Below the pieces are notes generated by a model that saw nothing but the letters and a program-made list of their open reading frames with translations, did not search any database and had not been told where the DNA came from. Shown here one piece after another: positions 15,863 through 23,225 of a stretch of 64,000 nucleotides of DNA (position 1 is its first letter; every line of letters starts with the position of its first letter). Origin of the DNA: Collinsella aerofaciens (GTDB lineage: Bacteria > Actinomycetota > Coriobacteriia > Coriobacteriales > Coriobacteriaceae); contig NZ_CABJFS010000005.1 in the NCBI RefSeq assembly GCF_902364945.1, positions 105,942 through 169,941 on the forward strand, given 5' to 3'. Position numbers and translations under genes: made by a program.

Positions 15863-16741
15863 CTATACAAGACCCCAGGTCTTGACCTCTTGGTCGAGCC
15901 AGCCATCGGCCAGGCGATCGCAAATCACCTGATCGACCACGGCCGAAAGGTCGCAGTCCTTCTTGGTCGCCACGCCGTAGCCCTGCTCGCCAAACTTGAC
16001 CTCGGGCTGCAGCAGCTCGACGGTCTCGTTCATATAGCCGGCCAGCGTGGAGCGGTCCATGGCAAAGACGTCGATATTGCCGGCGTCGAGCGAACTCTTG
16101 ATGATGGGGTAGCCGCTAAAGGCCCTAAACTCGGGCTTACAGGTAAAGCCGTTGTCCTTGATCATCTGCTCGATCAGGCCCTGCGTGGTGGCACCCTGGC
16201 TCACGCCGATGACCTTGCCGTCCAGGTCCTCAATCGAGGTAAAACCCGAACGCTTCTTGACCATGAGTCCCACGTAGTCGGTGCGATACGGCGTCGAGAA
16301 ATCCCAGCTCTTCTTGCGCTCGTCGGTGATGGTGTAGGTTGCCGCGACCACGTCGAGCTGGCCGTTATCGATCAGCGGGCCGCGCGTCTTGGGCGTTACA
16401 TCGGTAAACTCGACCAGCTCCTGGGCGCGGGCCTCCTTGTAGCTCACGCCAAAGACGGCAGCGGCGATTTGGTAGCACAAATCGACTTCCATGCCCTCAA
16501 AGCGACCCTTGGCGGTGTCGTAATAACCGTAGCCGGGAACGTCTTTCTTGACGCCGGCGTTCAGGTGGCCACGCGACTTGATGGCCGCAAGCTTGGACCC
16601 CTTGTCGGAGGCCTCGCCGCTGGTGGAGTTGCCGCAACCGGTGAGCGCAGTCCCCGTCAGCGCGAGCATGCCAGCGCCCGCCAGCTGCAAAAAGTGACGG
16701 CGCGACACGGCCGCCCTCGTCATATCCGTCATGTCCATCAC
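15863..16741 (-). CDS. Amino-acid ABC transporter substrate-binding lipoprotein
   Basis: The 292-residue family 3 solute-binding protein begins with a twin-arginine-like signal (SRRHFLQLAGAG) and a lipobox (LTGC at about residue 36), so it is probably exported folded by Tat and lipid-anchored outside the membrane. The two-lobed binding fold is marked by GRFEGMEVDLCYQIA, VVAATYTITDERKKSWDFS and IGVSQGATTQ. Such proteins bind polar amino acids such as Glu, Gln, Asp or cystine; specificity cannot be read here. It lies between the ATPase gene (5 bp upstream) and two permease genes. Confidence 0.9.
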   Translation of the reverse strand: MMDMTDMTRAAVSRRHFLQLAGAGMLALTGTALTGCGNSTSGEASDKGSKLAAIKSRGHLNAGVKKDVPGYGYYDTAKGRFEGMEVDLCYQIAAAVFGVSYKEARAQELVEFTDVTPKTRGPLIDNGQLDVVAATYTITDERKKSWDFSTPYRTDYVGLMVKKRSGFTSIEDLDGKVIGVSQGATTQGLIEQMIKDNGFTCKPEFRAFSGYPIIKSSLDAGNIDVFAMDRSTLAGYMNETVELLQPEVKFGEQGYGVATKKDCDLSAVVDQVICDRLADGWLDQEVKTWGLV

Positions 16742-16746
16742 CGCGC

Positions 16747-17478
16747 CTAGTGCAGAATCTTGGACAGGAACTCGCGGCAGCGCGGGTTCTCGGGGCTATC
16801 GAAGAAGTGCTCGGGCGTGCCCTCCTCAAGGATGCGGCCGTCCTCCATAAAGATGACGCGGTCGGCCACCTGGCGCGCAAAGCCCATCTCGTGCGTCACG
16901 CAGATCATGGTGATGTCCTCCTGCGCGAGCTCAATCATAACGTCCAGGACTTCCTGCACCATCTCGGGGTCGAGTGCCGAGGTCGGCTCGTCAAACAGGA
17001 TGATGGGCTGCTTAGTGCACAGGGCACGGGCGATGGCGATGCGCTGCTGCTGGCCGCCCGAGAGATTCTGCGGATACTCGCCGGCCTTATGCGCCATGCC
17101 GACGCGCTTGAGCGCTGCGATGGCGATCTCGGTCGCCTCCTCCTTGCTCTTCTTTTGCAGCTTGATGGGCGCGAGCGTCAGGTTGCCAAGCACCGTCATG
17201 TTGGGATACAGGTTGAACTGTTGAAACACCATGGAGCTGTACTTGCGAGCCATCTCCAGGTGATTCTTCTTGGTAAGCGGCGTGCCGTCGATAATGACCT
17301 CGCCCGACGTGGGCTCCTCAAGATAATCGACGCAGCGGATGAGCGTCGACTTACCCGAACCAGAGGGCCCGATCATTACGAGCTTCTCGCCGCGCTTGAC
17401 GGTGAGGTTGATATCTTTGAGCACATGCAGGTCGCCAAAGTACTTGTTGAGATGCTTAATCTCGATCATGTCTGCCAT
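16747..17478 (-). CDS. Polar amino-acid ABC transporter, ATP-binding subunit
   Basis: The 243-residue ATPase is of the GlnQ class and is the first gene of the uptake operon. Walker A is GPSGSGKST (about residue 39), followed by the Q-loop region [11 protein letters not shown], signature LSGGQQQR, Walker [13 protein letters not shown] and the switch His in CVTHEMGFA. All catalytic residues are present. The upstream intergenic region (17479-17838) carries an inverted pair of GGGACAG elements and a 148-nt structured element. Any promoter should lie within about 120 bp of the start; a TACAAT sequence near 17518-17523 (minus strand) is a possible -10 site. Confidence 0.93.
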   Translation of the reverse strand: MADMIEIKHLNKYFGDLHVLKDINLTVKRGEKLVMIGPSGSGKSTLIRCVDYLEEPTSGEVIIDGTPLTKKNHLEMARKYSSMVFQQFNLYPNMTVLGNLTLAPIKLQKKSKEEATEIAIAALKRVGMAHKAGEYPQNLSGGQQQRIAIARALCTKQPIILFDEPTSALDPEMVQEVLDVMIELAQEDITMICVTHEMGFARQVADRVIFMEDGRILEEGTPEHFFDSPENPRCREFLSKILH

Positions 17479-17594
17479 GAATGTCCCTTCCCTGCGTTTA
17501 CACGAGTTGAACTATTGTACGGAAAGAACCACGTTTCCGCAGCCCACACTACATTCCCGTAAAGAACCCGCAATCTTCCACCTGCTCGTTGGCA

Positions 17595-17661
17595 CTCATT
17601 GGGGACAGACTTAAATGAGTACCTGCTCATTGGGCACTCATTTAAGTCTGTCCCCAATGAG
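17595..17661. repeat. Two GGGACAG hairpins as a perfect inverted pair
   Basis: A 26-bp sequence (17595-17620, core TTGGGGACAGACTTAAATGA) is repeated exactly in inverse orientation at 17636-17661. Each arm also folds alone, with ACTCATT or AATGAGT ends around the GGGGACAG core. The layout resembles paired REP sequences (BIME-like). Confidence 0.75.
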
Positions 17662-17687
17662 CGCTCAACCGCCCTTGTTGAGCATAA

Positions 17688-17835
17688 GTCAGCGAAAACC
17701 CGTACACGCGAGCAAGGTGACGTGAAATGAAAGGGCGCAGACCTTATGGTCGCGCCCTTGAAATTGAACGTCAGATTGCCGCGTGTACGGGTTTGCAGCG
17801 TCGAGCCGTTACGCGGTTTGGTAAAACCGCGTAAC
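17688..17835. repeat. Structured dispersed element, copy A (candidate structured RNA)
   Basis: About 148 nt that folds into nested helices: P1, 17696-17710 with 17780-17794 (15 bp, perfect); P2, GCAA/TTGC and GACGT/ACGTC (17712-17723 with 17768-17779), split by a 3x3 internal loop GGT/AGA; P3, AAGGGCG/CGCCCTT capped by GACC-TTAT-GGTC; and a separate 12-bp hairpin GTTACGCGGTTT-GGTA (17808-17835). A second copy at 48589-48735 keeps every helix with different bases and keeps the unpaired segments. It begins 3 bp after the yqeY stop codon (minus strand). The strand of action is unknown. Confidence 0.8.
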
Positions 17836-17838
17836 AAA

Positions 17839-18288
17839 TTACGCGAGTTTGGCTCCGACGATCTTGGCCGCGGCAGGCTTGTCGAAGTTGCCGCCAGTGG
17901 CCTTACCCAGAGCGCCCATGACCTGGCCCATCTGCTTCTTGGACGTGGCGCCCAGCTCGGCGATGACCTGCTCGATCAGGGCCTCGAGCTCCTCGCCCGA
18001 AACCTGCGCGGGCAGAAGGCTCTCCAGAATCTTGACCTGCTCGGTCAGGTTGTCGGTACGCTCTTGGTCGGTGCCGGCCTTGATGGACATCTCCAGCGTC
18101 TCGCTCGTCTGCTTAATCAGACGCTTGATCATGCTGTTGACGTCTTCCTCGGTCACATCGCGGCGCTCATTGACCTCGATATTCTTCACCTCGGCCTTGA
18201 CCTGGCGAATGATGGACAGGCGAACCTTGTCCTTAGCCTTCATGGCCGCGATCATTTCCTTCTGCAGCTCTTCGTTGGTCATCTGCAA
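17839..18288 (-). CDS. YqeY/GatB-domain protein
   Basis: The 149-residue protein matches the YqeY family, which shares the C-terminal tRNA-recognition domain of the GatB subunit of tRNA-dependent amidotransferase. It is mostly helical. Typical features are the N-terminal KDKVRLSIIRQVKAEVKNIE, a central SMIKRLIKQTSETLE and a C-terminal GQVMGALGKATGG motif. Length is usual for the family. The exact role is not established; a link to tRNA amidation is inferred from homology. The stop codon is followed at 3 bp by the conserved hairpin of the structured repeat element. Confidence 0.85.
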   Translation of the reverse strand: MQMTNEELQKEMIAAMKAKDKVRLSIIRQVKAEVKNIEVNERRDVTEEDVNSMIKRLIKQTSETLEMSIKAGTDQERTDNLTEQVKILESLLPAQVSGEELEALIEQVIAELGATSKKQMGQVMGALGKATGGNFDKPAAAKIVGAKLA

Positions 18289-18336
18289 ATCCTCTCTAAT
18301 AGCGTGGGCGGCACTCGCGCGAGCACCGCCCCATGA

Positions 18337-19557
18337 TTACTCAGTCGTCGACGAATCGTCGGTCGAGCTCTTGGTGACGCCCTTCAGGCTCACGTTGTAG
18401 GGCACATCCTTGGGCATGGGGTTGACGGTAATGTCGGCGTCTTTCTTGTACTGCTCCAGCCACTCGCTGTATGCAGTACTGGCCGCCTGCGTCTTCACCA
18501 CGTTGGAAACGTACTTCTTGATGTCCTTGGGCACCTGGTTGATGTCATCAACCTGATTATCGACATGGAAGTAGTCGGTGCACTTGATGATGTGGTAGCC
18601 ATAGGTCGACTCGACGACTTCGCTCACGTCGCCCTTGTTGAGCCCCTCGAGCGCCGTCTGGTAGCTGTCGACAAAGGTGGTGAGCTTATCCCAGCCCACA
18701 TCGCCCTTCTTCTCCTTGGAACCGGTGTCCTCGGAGTACTGTTCAACGGCATCCTCAAAGCTCAGCTCACCGGAGTTGATCTTGTCCAGGCACTCCTGCG
18801 CCTTGGCCTTGGCGGCAGCCTTGTCCTCGTCGGAAGCGTCGGAATCAACCTTGATCAGGATGTTCGACGAGCGACGGGCGTCATTGTAGTTGGACAGGTT
18901 CTCGTTGATGTAATCGACAATCTCGCTGTCCTTGGGCTTGCTTGTGGGCGCTACCGCATCCTTAAGCTTTTGCTGCGCCAGGCTCTCCTTGAGCGAGTCC
19001 TTGTAGGTGTCCTCGGTGTAGCCGTAGGTCTTAAGGGTCTTCTTAAAGGCCTTGGCACCGCCCGCGCTCTTGCACGCGTCCTTCCAAGCCTTCTCGACCT
19101 CCTCGTCCGACACCGTCACGCCGTTCTCCTTCTGTGCCTGTTGAAGCAGAATCTGCTGCGTGTAGGAGTCGATGAGTTGCTTGCGGTACTTCTTGGGCGT
19201 GAGGTCGTTGTCGACCAGATACTGTGCCCAGTCCTTGTCCTTGGTGTAGCCGTAGGACGTGCGCATGCTCATGATCTGCTTGGTCACGGTGTCCTCGGTG
19301 AGGTTGGTGCCGTTGATAGTGGCAGCTACACCGCCGGTAAGCTTGTAGCCCGAGGTATCCTCTGCCTGCGACATCAGGCCGGAGCACGCCATGGCCGAGA
19401 CGGAAAGCAGCATTGCCAGCACGCCGATGACCACCAGAACGATCTTGACGGTCTTGGACACGCGGGTCTTGCGCTGCTTCTTGCGAGAGCTGGAGGCGGC
19501 GCGAGCCTGCTGCTCGGGCGTCGGCTCGGGTGCGAGGTTCTTTTTCTTATTTGCCAT
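18337..19557 (-). CDS. PrsA/SurA-like peptidyl-prolyl isomerase, membrane-anchored
   Basis: The 406-residue foldase would act outside the cytoplasmic membrane on secreted proteins. After a basic N terminus (KKQRKTRVSKTVKI) there is one hydrophobic segment near residues 45-70 ending in SAMACSG, which may be a lipobox, so the protein could be a lipoprotein or membrane-anchored. A SurA_N-like helical region (ATINGTNLTEDTVTKQI...) follows, then a parvulin domain (about 230-330: SNILIKVDSDASDEDK, LSFEDAVEQYSED, GDVGWDKL, VVESTYGYHIIKC). The tail is Ser/Thr-rich. ATG 19557 is chosen from the upstream GAAAGG; the longer frame is unsupported. Confidence 0.87.
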   Translation of the reverse strand: MANKKKNLAPEPTPEQQARAASSSRKKQRKTRVSKTVKIVLVVIGVLAMLLSVSAMACSGLMSQAEDTSGYKLTGGVAATINGTNLTEDTVTKQIMSMRTSYGYTKDKDWAQYLVDNDLTPKKYRKQLIDSYTQQILLQQAQKENGVTVSDEEVEKAWKDACKSAGGAKAFKKTLKTYGYTEDTYKDSLKESLAQQKLKDAVAPTSKPKDSEIVDYINENLSNYNDARRSSNILIKVDSDASDEDKAAAKAKAQECLDKINSGELSFEDAVEQYSEDTGSKEKKGDVGWDKLTTFVDSYQTALEGLNKGDVSEVVESTYGYHIIKCTDYFHVDNQVDDINQVPKDIKKYVSNVVKTQAASTAYSEWLEQYKKDADITVNPMPKDVPYNVSLKGVTKSSTDDSSTTE

Positions 19558-19623
19558 AGTTGGCCTTTCGCATAACGAATCGAACAAACGCCATTGTGTC
19601 ACAACGCAGCCCCCGCGGCACGC

Positions 19624-19770
19624 TTGGTGCATTGGGGACAGGTTAATCTGCACCATTTTGGTGCAAAGGGGACAGCTCTGGCAGCCGGCAGTTAGGGACG
19701 TTCCTTTTCTGCCGACAGTTAGGGACAGTCCCCAAGTGCCGGCACATAAGGAACGTCCCTAGGTGCCGGT
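19624..19770. repeat. Cluster of four GGGACAG/GGGACGT hairpins
   Basis: At least three clear hairpins lie in tandem: TGGTGCA-loop-TGCACCA (19625-19655, loop TTGGGGACAGGTTAATC); CGGCAG-loop-CTGCCG (19686-19714, loop TTAGGGACGTTCCTTTT); CCGGCAC-loop-GTGCCGG (19739-19769, loop ATAAGGAACGTCCCTAG). A further GGGACAGTCCCC unit lies between the last two. Stems differ and loop cores are kept. The cluster fills the gap between the foldase and PTS IIA genes. Confidence 0.7.
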
Positions 19771-19781
19771 TTAGCCCCACC

Positions 19782-20249
19782 TTAGAAGTGACGGCGGATG
19801 GCGTCGACCATGCCCTGGGGCGTGGTCTGGCCGAGCACGTCGGCTGCGGCATCGGCGTCCATAAAGATATTCATGAGCGCCTGCAGGGCCTCGACCTGGC
19901 CGCCCGGCTCGGCAATGCCCAGGTTGATGACGATCTGCGCCGGCACCGGAGCGCCCATGCCAGCCATAGCGTTAAATATCACGGGCGCGGCGGGCTTCAC
20001 CACCGCGATATAGGGCTTGGCCACAAACCCCGGATCGGTATGCGGAATGGCAATGTTTGCCGCCGGCATGGCAAGACCCGTGGGATAGGCATCCTCGCGC
20101 GAGCGAACGGCGTCGAGCCAGCCGGACGCAATGTAGCCGCGCGGGGCAAGCTCGCCCTCAAGCCGCGCGAACACCTCATCCGGCGTCGCACACTCCCAAT
20201 CAAAAAACACCAGCTCAGGCGAGAAAAGCGCCTCGGCGTTATCCGCCAT
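19782..20249 (-). CDS. PTS sugar transporter subunit IIA (fructose/mannitol-type)
   Basis: The 155-residue protein belongs to the EIIA-Fru/Mtl/Ntr fold. The phosphorylated His is expected in ANIAIPHTDP (about residue 65), the family motif. It would pass phosphate from HPr to a IIB/IIC partner, but no IIB or IIC gene of this class is adjacent, so it is an orphan in this window and might serve a distant permease or a regulatory role. ATG 20249 has GGAGGA four bases upstream; longer frames would overlap the PIN gene by over 100 bp and lack a ribosome site. Confidence 0.82.
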   Translation of the reverse strand: MADNAEALFSPELVFFDWECATPDEVFARLEGELAPRGYIASGWLDAVRSREDAYPTGLAMPAANIAIPHTDPGFVAKPYIAVVKPAAPVIFNAMAGMGAPVPAQIVINLGIAEPGGQVEALQALMNIFMDADAAADVLGQTTPQGMVDAIRRHF

Positions 20250-20314
20250 ACCGTCCTCCAAAGTTGCATGGGGTTCACATTGCCCCATATGATAGCGAAA
20301 CCAGACAGACAAGG

Positions 20315-20782
20315 TTAGTCGAGGATCCCAATCATCTCGAGTGCACGCGCGGGCGTCAGGCAAACCTCGGGCATCGCCTCCAACATGCGCCGGTCGCTCG
20401 TGACCACGTAGTCAACATCTGCCGTCTCGCCCGAAGCAATGATGAGGTTGTCTTCAAGATCCGGCATACGCTTGCCAAGCATGCGTGCCATCTCGCACTC
20501 TGCCAACGAAAGTGGAGAGGCCGTTGCTACCTGCATCATATGCTCGATGCAGGCCCATGACGCCGAGGCAAACGACACGCTAATCCCGTTCGCATTCCGC
20601 CGGGCTAGACGCCGAGGCAAAATGTAGAACACATCCTTTGCCGTCGTGGGCGCATAAAGAAGGTCGACCTTTCCCGCCTCGGCCAGTTCAACCAATCTCT
20701 TCGCTTCATCGAATGCCCCCTCTTGCAGGTAATAATCGAGCCAAACGTTCGTATCTACAAGCAGGCGTTTTGCCTCGATCAT
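20315..20782 (-). CDS. PIN-domain toxin (VapC-like)
   Basis: The 155-residue protein has PIN nuclease features: the first acidic residue in LLVDTNVWLDYYL (about residue 10), ECEMARM and a C-terminal ETADVDYVVTSDRRML with the last conserved Asp. PIN toxins are magnesium-dependent RNases that stop translation. It starts at ATG 20782, overlapping the upstream RelB-like gene by 4 bp, the usual coupling of antitoxin then toxin. The target RNA is unknown. Confidence 0.82.
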   Translation of the reverse strand: MIEAKRLLVDTNVWLDYYLQEGAFDEAKRLVELAEAGKVDLLYAPTTAKDVFYILPRRLARRNANGISVSFASASWACIEHMMQVATASPLSLAECEMARMLGKRMPDLEDNLIIASGETADVDYVVTSDRRMLEAMPEVCLTPARALEMIGILD

Positions 20783-21123
20783 CGGCAATTCGCCTCGATG
20801 TCGGCAATCATCGCGTCATACATATCATCTCGTACGGCATCCCAGTCTTCCGCAGATGATCCACCTGGCGCAAAATCCGAAGCGCTTAGCCCCAACGAGG
20901 AAAAAGCTAGGCCACACCCCTGCTCGGCCAGGCTCTCCGCACGGGGCGCCTCGCGCTTATCCGCTACCATAAATCCCGGCAACGTTTGATGCTCGACAAG
21001 ATAGACCCAAAGCGCACGAATAGCATCGCTCGCCCCCAATCCATTGCGAGTTAGGACCGCGTCGCCACCAGCCTTGAGCATAGGATCGATTCGCGTGTTG
21101 AGCTGCACCGTTGCTGTACCCAT
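20779..21123 (-). CDS. RelB/DinJ-like antitoxin
   Basis: The 114-residue protein starts with TATVQLNTRIDPMLKAGGDAVL, matching the ribbon-helix-helix DNA-binding region of RelB/DinJ antitoxins, followed by a helix (SDAIRALWVYLVEH). The C-terminal half should wrap the toxin. It would neutralise the downstream PIN protein and repress its own promoter. RelB-type antitoxins more often pair with RelE/YafQ folds, so the pairing with a PIN toxin is a hybrid, although such mixes are known. ATG 21123 has GAGAGGAG upstream. Confidence 0.8.
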   Translation of the reverse strand: MGTATVQLNTRIDPMLKAGGDAVLTRNGLGASDAIRALWVYLVEHQTLPGFMVADKREAPRAESLAEQGCGLAFSSLGLSASDFAPGGSSAEDWDAVRDDMYDAMIADIEANCR

Positions 21124-21173
21124 AGCGGCTCCTCTCTATCTGCTAGCAGTATAGCAAACATGAAAGGCCACGC

Positions 21174-21206
21174 AAAAGGGCCCCGCCCGCACACGGACGA
21201 GGCCCT
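21174..21206 (-). terminator. Terminator after purN
   Basis: On the minus strand GGGCC and GGCCC arms, extended by further pairs, are followed by TTTTGC. It lies between purN and the toxin-antitoxin promoter region. Confidence 0.6.
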
Positions 21207-21274
21207 ATCAGATTTCTTGGTTCTGATGAAGCTTTCACATCTCAAGGAAACCAAGGAGACCCTTTTTCAAGCGA

Positions 21275-21973
21275 CTAGCGCGCCGGGTCAACTGCCACCT
21301 TGCCGCTCTCCAGCACGTGAACGCGGCCGTCGGCGAGCATTTGCACGACCTCGGGATACAGCACGTGCTCAATCGCATGGATGTGCTCCTCGAGCGTGTC
21401 GACATCCCAGCCCTCCTCAACAGCCAGCGCACGCTGGGCGATGATGGGACCGTTGTCGTAGACCTCGTTGGCAAAATGCACGGTCACGCCAGTTACCTTG
21501 ACGCCACGCGCGAAGGCATCGTCAATCGCGTGCGCGCCGGTAAAGCTCGGCAGCAGCGCCGGATGCAGGTTTACCACGCGGTTGGGAAACGCCGCCAGCA
21601 GAGGCGTGCGCACCATGCGCATGTAGCCGGCCATGACCACATACTCGCAGCCGCGCTCGAGCAGCTCGTGCGCGATGATCTCGTCGGCGGCAATAGGGTC
21701 GGCATAGACATCCTTGGACAGCGTAAGCGTCTGGATTCCCGCGCGCTCAGCGCGCTGCAAACCCTTAGCCGAAGGACGGCTCGACACCACAAGCTCAATA
21801 GAAGCGTTGAGCTTGCCGGCGACAATCAGATCGATCAGCGCCTGCAGGTTGGTACCCGAACCGCTGATGAGCACACCGATCTTGAGCGGCTCGGCCGTAT
21901 CGGTGCCGGTCGGACGGGTGTAGGGCACAAAGCCCAGGCCCTCGGCGGCAGTCATCTGCTCGTTAACGCTCAT
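21275..21973 (-). CDS. purN: Phosphoribosylglycinamide formyltransferase
   Basis: PurN transfers a formyl group from 10-formyl-THF to GAR, the third step of purine synthesis. The 232-residue product has the N-terminal IGVLISGSGTNLQALID phosphate-binding loop, the catalytic Asn/His/Asp set in MVRTPLLAAFPNRVVNLHPALLPSF (His in NLHPALLP) and GVTVHFANEVYDNGPII. About 30 residues precede the conserved core. It overlaps the end of purM by 11 bp, so the two are translationally coupled. Confidence 0.96.
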   Translation of the reverse strand: MSVNEQMTAAEGLGFVPYTRPTGTDTAEPLKIGVLISGSGTNLQALIDLIVAGKLNASIELVVSSRPSAKGLQRAERAGIQTLTLSKDVYADPIAADEIIAHELLERGCEYVVMAGYMRMVRTPLLAAFPNRVVNLHPALLPSFTGAHAIDDAFARGVKVTGVTVHFANEVYDNGPIIAQRALAVEEGWDVDTLEEHIHAIEHVLYPEVVQMLADGRVHVLESGKVAVDPAR

Positions 21974-23066
21974 CGGAGTACACGACCTTACCGGAACCCT
22001 CGACGCACTCGCCCACGCGGAACGGCTTCTCGCCCAGCGCGACCAGTGCCTCGGTAACCGCGGCCTCGTCCTCGGGGGCGACGATCAGACACAGGCCGAC
22101 GCCCATGTTGAAGGTCTTGCATGCCTCGCTGGGCGCAAGCTCGGCCTGGCGCGACACGTAGGTGATGACGGGCGGAACGTCCCAGCCCATCTCGGCACCG
22201 TTGCGGGTGACCACGGCGTCGACGTCATCGGCGAGCGCACGGTTGAGGTTCTCGGTAATACCGCCGCCAGTGATGTGGGCGATGGCGTGCACGTTGGCGC
22301 CGCCGCGCAGCAGCTCCAGGATCGGCTTGACGTAGATGCGCGTGGGGGCCAACAGAGCGTCTGCCAGCGATGCACCGCCGAGCTCCTCGAGCGGACGGCT
22401 CAGCTCCTCGGCCTTAGCGACGGCCTCGGGCGTGCCCGGCTTAACGCCGTCGACGCCAATGACTTTACGCACGAGCGAGTAGCCGTTGGAGTGCACGCCG
22501 GTGGAAGGCAGGCCCAGGATCACATCGCCCGGGCGGACGTTTGCGGGGTCGAGCATCTTGGGACGGTCGACGACGCCCACGGTAAATCCGGCAAGGTCGT
22601 AGTCGGCAGGAGCCATGACGCCCGGGTGCTCGGCCATCTCACCGCCCACGAGCGCGCAGCCCGCAAGCTTGCAGCCGTCGGCCACACCCTTGATAATCTT
22701 TGCCATGTGCTCGGCCTCGATGTGACCGATGGCAACGTAGTCCAGGAAGAACAGCGGCTCGGCGCCCGAAGCCAGAATATCGTTGACGCACATAGCGACC
22801 AGGTCCTGGCCAACCGTCTCGTGACGGTCCATGATCTGGGCGAGCACGAGCTTGGTGCCCACGCCGTCGGTACCGCTAATCAGGATCGGGTCTTCCATAT
22901 CCTTGAGCGCGGCGGCCGAGAACAGGCCGCCAAAGCCGCCGATGCCACCGATAACCTCGGAACGGTTAGTGTCCTTGACCATCTGCTTAATCGCGTCGAC
23001 GGCGCGGCCGCCCTCGGCGGTGTCGACGCCGGCGTCCTCGTACGTCACATGCTTGCTGTCGCTCAT
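21963..23066 (-). CDS. purM: Phosphoribosylformylglycinamidine cyclo-ligase (AIR synthase)
   Basis: PurM closes the imidazole ring, the fifth step of purine synthesis, using ATP. The 367-residue protein has the family motifs VTYEDAGVDTAEGGRAVDAIK, LISGTDGVGTKL, GLPSTGVHSNGYSL and AHITGGGITENLNR. Length is normal. ATG 23066 has GAGAGGAAGG upstream. It precedes purN with overlap and follows purF, separated by 157 bp that contain a GGGACAG hairpin. Confidence 0.97.
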   Translation of the reverse strand: MSDSKHVTYEDAGVDTAEGGRAVDAIKQMVKDTNRSEVIGGIGGFGGLFSAAALKDMEDPILISGTDGVGTKLVLAQIMDRHETVGQDLVAMCVNDILASGAEPLFFLDYVAIGHIEAEHMAKIIKGVADGCKLAGCALVGGEMAEHPGVMAPADYDLAGFTVGVVDRPKMLDPANVRPGDVILGLPSTGVHSNGYSLVRKVIGVDGVKPGTPEAVAKAEELSRPLEELGGASLADALLAPTRIYVKPILELLRGGANVHAIAHITGGGITENLNRALADDVDAVVTRNGAEMGWDVPPVITYVSRQAELAPSEACKTFNMGVGLCLIVAPEDEAAVTEALVALGEKPFRVGECVEGSGKVVYSDER

Positions 23067-23184
23067 CTGAGCCTTCCTCTCCCACTACAGTGGCGCCGCA
23101 CGGGCGCCAAACGGTGCTCATAGTTGCGTTCATTTCGGCGCGCGCCATAACAGCACGCGCCGTCATATCAACAAAACAGCAGGT

Positions 23185-23225
23185 AAAACCTACCAAAATA
23201 AACCTGTCCCCATATGGCAGGTTTT
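23185..23225. repeat. GGGACAG-loop hairpin overlapping the purF stop codon
   Basis: AAAACCTACC (23185-23194) and GGCAGGTTTT (23216-23225) form the same stem as copy 1 at 6244-6284, but the loop (AAAATAAACCTGTCCCCATAT) is inverted relative to that copy. As at pth, the stem edge overlaps a stop codon (TAA in the TTTTA/TAAAA edge). Confidence 0.7.

Noticed and set aside
17466..17837. Minus-strand open frame sharing the peptide GFTKPRN.STLQT with a frame at 48537-48755
   Set aside because: The shared peptide is the translation of the two structured repeat copies. There is no ribosome site, the DNA shows paired changes fitting helices rather than codon conservation, and the frames end differently.
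19624..19770. Possible CRISPR array
   Set aside because: Units have different stems and irregular spacing and no constant direct repeat; there are no cas genes in the window.
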